From Psoroptes ovis (lineage: Eukaryota > Arthropoda > Arachnida > Sarcoptiformes > Psoroptidae): a DNA stretch of 64,000 bases. The stretch is from the NCBI GenBank assembly GCA_002943765.1, contig PQWQ01000002.1:3038001-3102000 (forward strand). Direction: 5' to 3'. The notes beneath the pieces were generated by a model that saw only the letters and a program-made list of their open reading frames with translations, was not told where the DNA came from and did no database searches. Shown one piece after another: positions 61,224-64,000 of the stretch. Position 1 is the stretch's first letter, and each line of letters starts with the position of its first letter. Position numbers and translations under genes: made by a program.

Positions 61224-61347
61224 ATCTGATTCGAAAATGATCATTCACAAAGGAATAATGATTAAAACATGTACAGATTTTGAATTAAAATAAAAATTTA
61301 TTTTCAAAAAAGATTTAAATTTCGTTGTTGACATATGAATTATGTTT

Positions 61348-62159
61348 TTAAGCTGTTAAAATACAAGCACCACCAACGGCTTTAATTTTTGCTTCAGCAT
61401 TTTTACTAAAAAAACGTGCTTTCACTATGATCGGTTGTTCAGGTAATCGTCCTTTGCCCAATACTTTGAAGTAACCCTATTCAAAAGAATATATTGAAAA
61501 TGTCATTTAAATACTCGAAATCAAAATTTGAATTAATGATCAAAAATTAAGCATGAAATAATATTCAAATGCATTGATTTGGGCCCCTTTTGACACCCAG
61601 AAAATCATCAGTGTATAGATAAATTAACAGGTAACACGGAGGCCAGCTTTACTAGCGGGGATAAGAGAATTTGATGGAATGAAATTCCATATAGAAACTC
61701 ACATGTTTAACTAAATTGATGACGGGCGCTTTACCACTTTTATCTTTAGCATAATGTTCACGTGCTTCATTGCCCAACAATGACCATAACATTTCGACAT
61801 TGATGGTTGGACAATAATGTTTCAATGTATTTTGTTTTATGTGAAAATTTCTCATACCAACTTTACCGAAATAACCAGGATGGCTAAATTAAAATAAACA
61901 TCAATAATTTTAATATTAATAATTTCAATTATCGCATAATAAACTCACTATTTATCGAAATTAATTCTATGATGTGTTAAACCACCAGCATTACCGCGAC
62001 CACCTGGATGTTTACGATGTTTACCGATACGGCCATGACCATGTGATACATGACCACGTAATTTACGTGTTTTGCTAAATCTAGTCGGCTAATTTTTGGA
62101 ATAAATTTGATTAATTTTTAATCTATTTAATGACTAAAATTCATTAAAAAATATACCAT
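61348..62159 (-). CDS. RPL27A: 60S ribosomal protein L27a (uL15)
   Basis: Four exons read leftwards: 62159-62157 (the ATG alone), 62088-61949, 61883-61703, 61476-61348, giving 150 aa (human 148). uL15 is a cytoplasmic large-subunit protein. Seen: PTRFSKTRKLRGHVSHGHGR at the start of exon 2; [39 protein letters not shown] (described in two parts by exon, with the Tyr codon split by the intron); LWSLLGNEAREHYAK; INLVKHGYFKVLGKGRLPEQPIIVKARFFS; and the end GGACILTA. The first coding exon contains only the initiator Met, immediately followed by the donor GTATAT. Intron 3 (61477-61702) is 226 bases and contains an unusually GC-rich stretch. Confidence 0.97.
61560..61690 (-). ncRNA. Possible intron-encoded small RNA in RPL27A
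   Basis: Within the 226-base intron 3, about 110-130 bases are far GC-richer than any other intron here. On the host strand they contain a strong hairpin (ATGGAAT/ATTCCAT), TCCCCGCTAGTAAAGCTGGCCTCC-type sequence (shorter than quoted motifs of the family) and GGGGCCC. RPL27A introns host snoRNAs in vertebrates. I could not find clean C/D or H-ACA boxes, so this remains a candidate resting on composition and host gene. Confidence 0.3.
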
Positions 62160-62444
62160 TTTACGTTATTAAAAATTTCAGATTGAAAACATAGAAATAA
62201 AGCAAAACGGAAAAAGGAACAATAAATAGACACACACACGTGTATGCTAAGCGCATTAATGAAAATGACTCGCACATGTAGACTATTGACACAAAACTTA
62301 TGATCAACTATTTCTACATATGTTTGTGCCAAAAGTGTGTAAAAATAAATAATTTGTCAAATCAAGAAATTTTGGGCCAAAACATTCTTATTGAAATTTC
62401 GATTTTGCTATTGATTCTTCTTGATGATAAATGAAATTTGAATC
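62160..62444. promoter_or_regulatory. Head-to-head promoter of RPL27A and NUP58
   Basis: 285 bases between the divergent start codons. It contains CACACACACGTGTATG at about 62230-62245 with an E-box-like CACGTG, and no TATA box. It should serve both genes. Confidence 0.45.
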
Positions 62445-63851
62445 ATGTTTACATCACAATCAAATACCGGATTCGGCATTACTACAACACCTTCATTTGG
62501 AGCTAATATTGGATTCGGTGGAGCTAATACCGTAGCAACATCGGCGCCAACCTCTTCATTATTTTCTCAACCGTCTGCTGGATTTGGTGCTACAACACAA
62601 ACAGCAACTTCGACCGCTGGTAATGCTTTCAATTTCGGTGGATTTGGTGCTACTAATTTATTTGGAACATCTAACACCGGAGGGTTCGGCACCATGAGCA
62701 ATCAGCAAGCTCAAACTGGAAGTTTTGGAATGTTCAATAATTCTAACAATCTATTCAATCAAAAGCGAACATTCACAGCTACGGGATTACAATCACAACA
62801 ATCTTTATCACAGCAGCCAACTCTCACGCTGACTTTGAATATTGGTACAACATCAACCACATCTGCGCCAGCAACCACCACAACTGCCACTTCATCAACA
62901 GATTCATCGAGCATAGGTTTAGGCGGTGCATCGTTGAATCCATCGTCATCTACAGCGGCTGACGGTGTGAAAGGTAATTCAGTTCCGAATAATAAGTCAT
63001 ATCGTGATCAATTGGTGCCTCCAGAATTAATACCTTTGGTCGAGAATATGAAGAATTTCCTTGAAAAACAAAAACAGATTCGTGATGAAAATTCGCATGA
63101 CCATTTCTATTTGCCTCCAATATTGGACATCGGAAATACAATCGAAGAAATTTTACAGAAACAAATCAACAAGATCGAGATAAATTTACAAAAAAATGCT
63201 AAACAAATCGAATTCGCCAAACAAAATACAAACAAATTATTGGCAAATGGCGAATTAGTTTATCGTATTTATAGAATCGATTCAACAATAACAAATTCAA
63301 GTTTAAATACAAACGAGATGCGTATGCAAAACAATAATTTCATAAATACTAAAACAAAAGAATATTTTGCTGAAATTTTGGAAAATTTCAAAAAATTAAT
63401 GATTGAGTATTCAGATAAAATCGAAACACTCAAATCATCTAACTATTACGTAAATTCAATCAATTCTAATTCAAATCCAAATCAACAATTTTCAATTGAA
63501 AATATAAATCAAATAATAAGAAAACAACATGAAAATTTTATATCAATTGCATCAAAAATATATCTAATACATGAATATGCCAACAAATTGCGCACGGAAT
63601 TAGCTATCGATTCTAATGTTAACAATTCCAATTCTGGTGAAAATACTCATAAACGTATGACGCCTAATGATCCATATGGGCCAACACCGTTTCTAGCAAA
63701 ATCAACGATTGATCAACATTCTCATGTAACTGATGTGATTTCAACCACTGCACAATCTGCATTTGCAACTGGTTCCATGTTCGGCCAACCATTATCATCT
63801 AACACTGCAAATACCAATTCATTTGCCTTTGGTAAAAATAGAAAATTATAA
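62445..63851 (+). CDS. NUP58: Nucleoporin p58/p45
   Basis: A single exon of 468 aa. NUP58 with NUP54 and NUP62 forms the central channel of the nuclear pore. Residues 1-110 are an FG/GFG repeat region (GFGITTTPSFG, IGFGG, FSQPSAGFGATT, FNFGGFG, NLFG, GGFG). Then comes a Ser/Thr-rich linker and a helical coiled-coil core (about 185-400) opening with SYRDQLVPPELIPLVENMKN, which parallels the family's LIPKEL segment. The core also has KEYFAEILENFKKLMIEYSDKIE and IRKQHENFISIASKIYLIHEYANKL. It ends with PYGPTPFLAKS, then further GSMFGQ and FAFGKNRKL units. Orthologues have more C-terminal FG repeats (human about 599 aa), so this one is short. Confidence 0.9.
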   Translation: MFTSQSNTGFGITTTPSFGANIGFGGANTVATSAPTSSLFSQPSAGFGATTQTATSTAGNAFNFGGFGATNLFGTSNTGGFGTMSNQQAQTGSFGMFNNSNNLFNQKRTFTATGLQSQQSLSQQPTLTLTLNIGTTSTTSAPATTTTATSSTDSSSIGLGGASLNPSSSTAADGVKGNSVPNNKSYRDQLVPPELIPLVENMKNFLEKQKQIRDENSHDHFYLPPILDIGNTIEEILQKQINKIEINLQKNAKQIEFAKQNTNKLLANGELVYRIYRIDSTITNSSLNTNEMRMQNNNFINTKTKEYFAEILENFKKLMIEYSDKIETLKSSNYYVNSINSNSNPNQQFSIENINQIIRKQHENFISIASKIYLIHEYANKLRTELAIDSNVNNSNSGENTHKRMTPNDPYGPTPFLAKSTIDQHSHVTDVISTTAQSAFATGSMFGQPLSSNTANTNSFAFGKNRKL

Positions 63852-63915
63852 TTTTTTCAATACATTTCAATAAATTTGCCTATTTTTAACTAATTTAACA
63901 TTATTTGATATCGTG

Positions 63916-64000
63916 TCACCAAAATATTTCATTTATTATTTTGAAAAGCTTAAAGGTTTTTGGGTATTGAAGGCGTACAATGACATCTTTCACCGGTTCG
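63916..64000 (-). CDS. Possible C-terminal end of a gene cut by the right window edge
   Basis: Reading leftwards from the edge, one frame is open for 27 codons (EPVKDVIVRLQYPKTFKLFK, then IINEIFW) before TGA at 63918-63916. The residue mix looks protein-like and the local composition is less AT-rich than the 3' UTR next to it. If real, the gene would be convergent with NUP58. Too short to assign a family. Confidence 0.35.
   Translation of the reverse strand, partial: EPVKDVIVRLQYPKTFKLFKIINEIFW

Noticed and set aside
61560..61690. C/D-box snoRNA in the RPL27A intron from a CTGATGA word
   Set aside because: The purine at the first box position is missing and no D box with terminal stem follows, so a C/D call is not supported. 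The region is kept only as a candidate RNA.
1..64000. tRNA, rRNA, CRISPR array, prophage or toxin-antitoxin type systems
   Set aside because: No A/B-box pairs with cloverleaf, no rRNA core words and no regularly spaced repeats were seen. The genes are plainly eukaryotic.

Overview
The window is nuclear DNA of a small-genome arthropod, most likely an acariform (astigmatid, dust-mite-like) mite. The reasons are: about 70% or more A+T, protein-coding genes packed on both strands, mostly 50-100 base introns with GT...AG borders, orthologues of animal housekeeping genes, and arthropod-type secreted/cuticle proteins. No rRNA, tRNA, CRISPR, prophage or bacterial-style operon was seen. The species call is inference from composition and gene style.

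Layout, left to right. 1-3.2 kb: nearly empty, with a possible 3' coding end at the left edge. 3.3-9 kb: SLC6 transporter (+), eIF3e (+), and an RRM-cyclophilin of the PPIE type (-). 9.3-9.5 kb: a clean hAT-type MITE with 8-base target duplications. 9.9-13 kb: a small TMEM214-like protein (+), TATDN1 nuclease (-) and FKBP12 (+). 13.2-15.7 kb: SLC26 anion transporter (-). 16.4-21.5 kb: an EF-hand protein with a degenerate PPP phosphatase domain (-), then ADA2 (-). 21.7-24.1 kb: a MYND/SET protein (+). 24-27 kb: empty. 27-35 kb: a secretory/cuticle patch with two Ala/Pro/Gly/Tyr-rich cuticle-like proteins, a Met/His repeat protein, a lipocalin and an SLC37A4-like transporter. 36.6-48.1 kb: acetyl-CoA carboxylase (-), including a separate N-terminal exon. 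48-51 kb: empty. 51-64 kb: ALKBH8-like tRNA methyltransferase (+), a PP1-docking-motif protein (-), an orphan membrane protein (-), LIPT1 (+), nuclear poly(A) polymerase (-), RPB10 (+), RPL27A (-) and NUP58 (+).

The genes do not form one pathway. Most are housekeeping, and several pairs share short head-to-head promoters (TATDN1/FKBP12, ADA2/SMYD-like, PAP/RPB10, RPL27A/NUP58). Two functional notes: ACC, LIPT1 and the G6P-translocase-like protein all belong to central carbon/lipid metabolism, and four secreted-protein genes are the only ones with an obvious TATA box close upstream.

The most interesting signal is a set of enzymes whose folds are kept but whose catalytic residues are changed: the PPP domain at 16.4-19.1 kb, the AlkB domain of the ALKBH8 homologue, and the SET motif of the MYND protein. 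The fresh MITE and a Met/His repeat secreted protein are the next best leads. Intron-exon structures were derived by hand from splice consensus, protein similarity and reading-frame continuity; positions may be off by a base or so.
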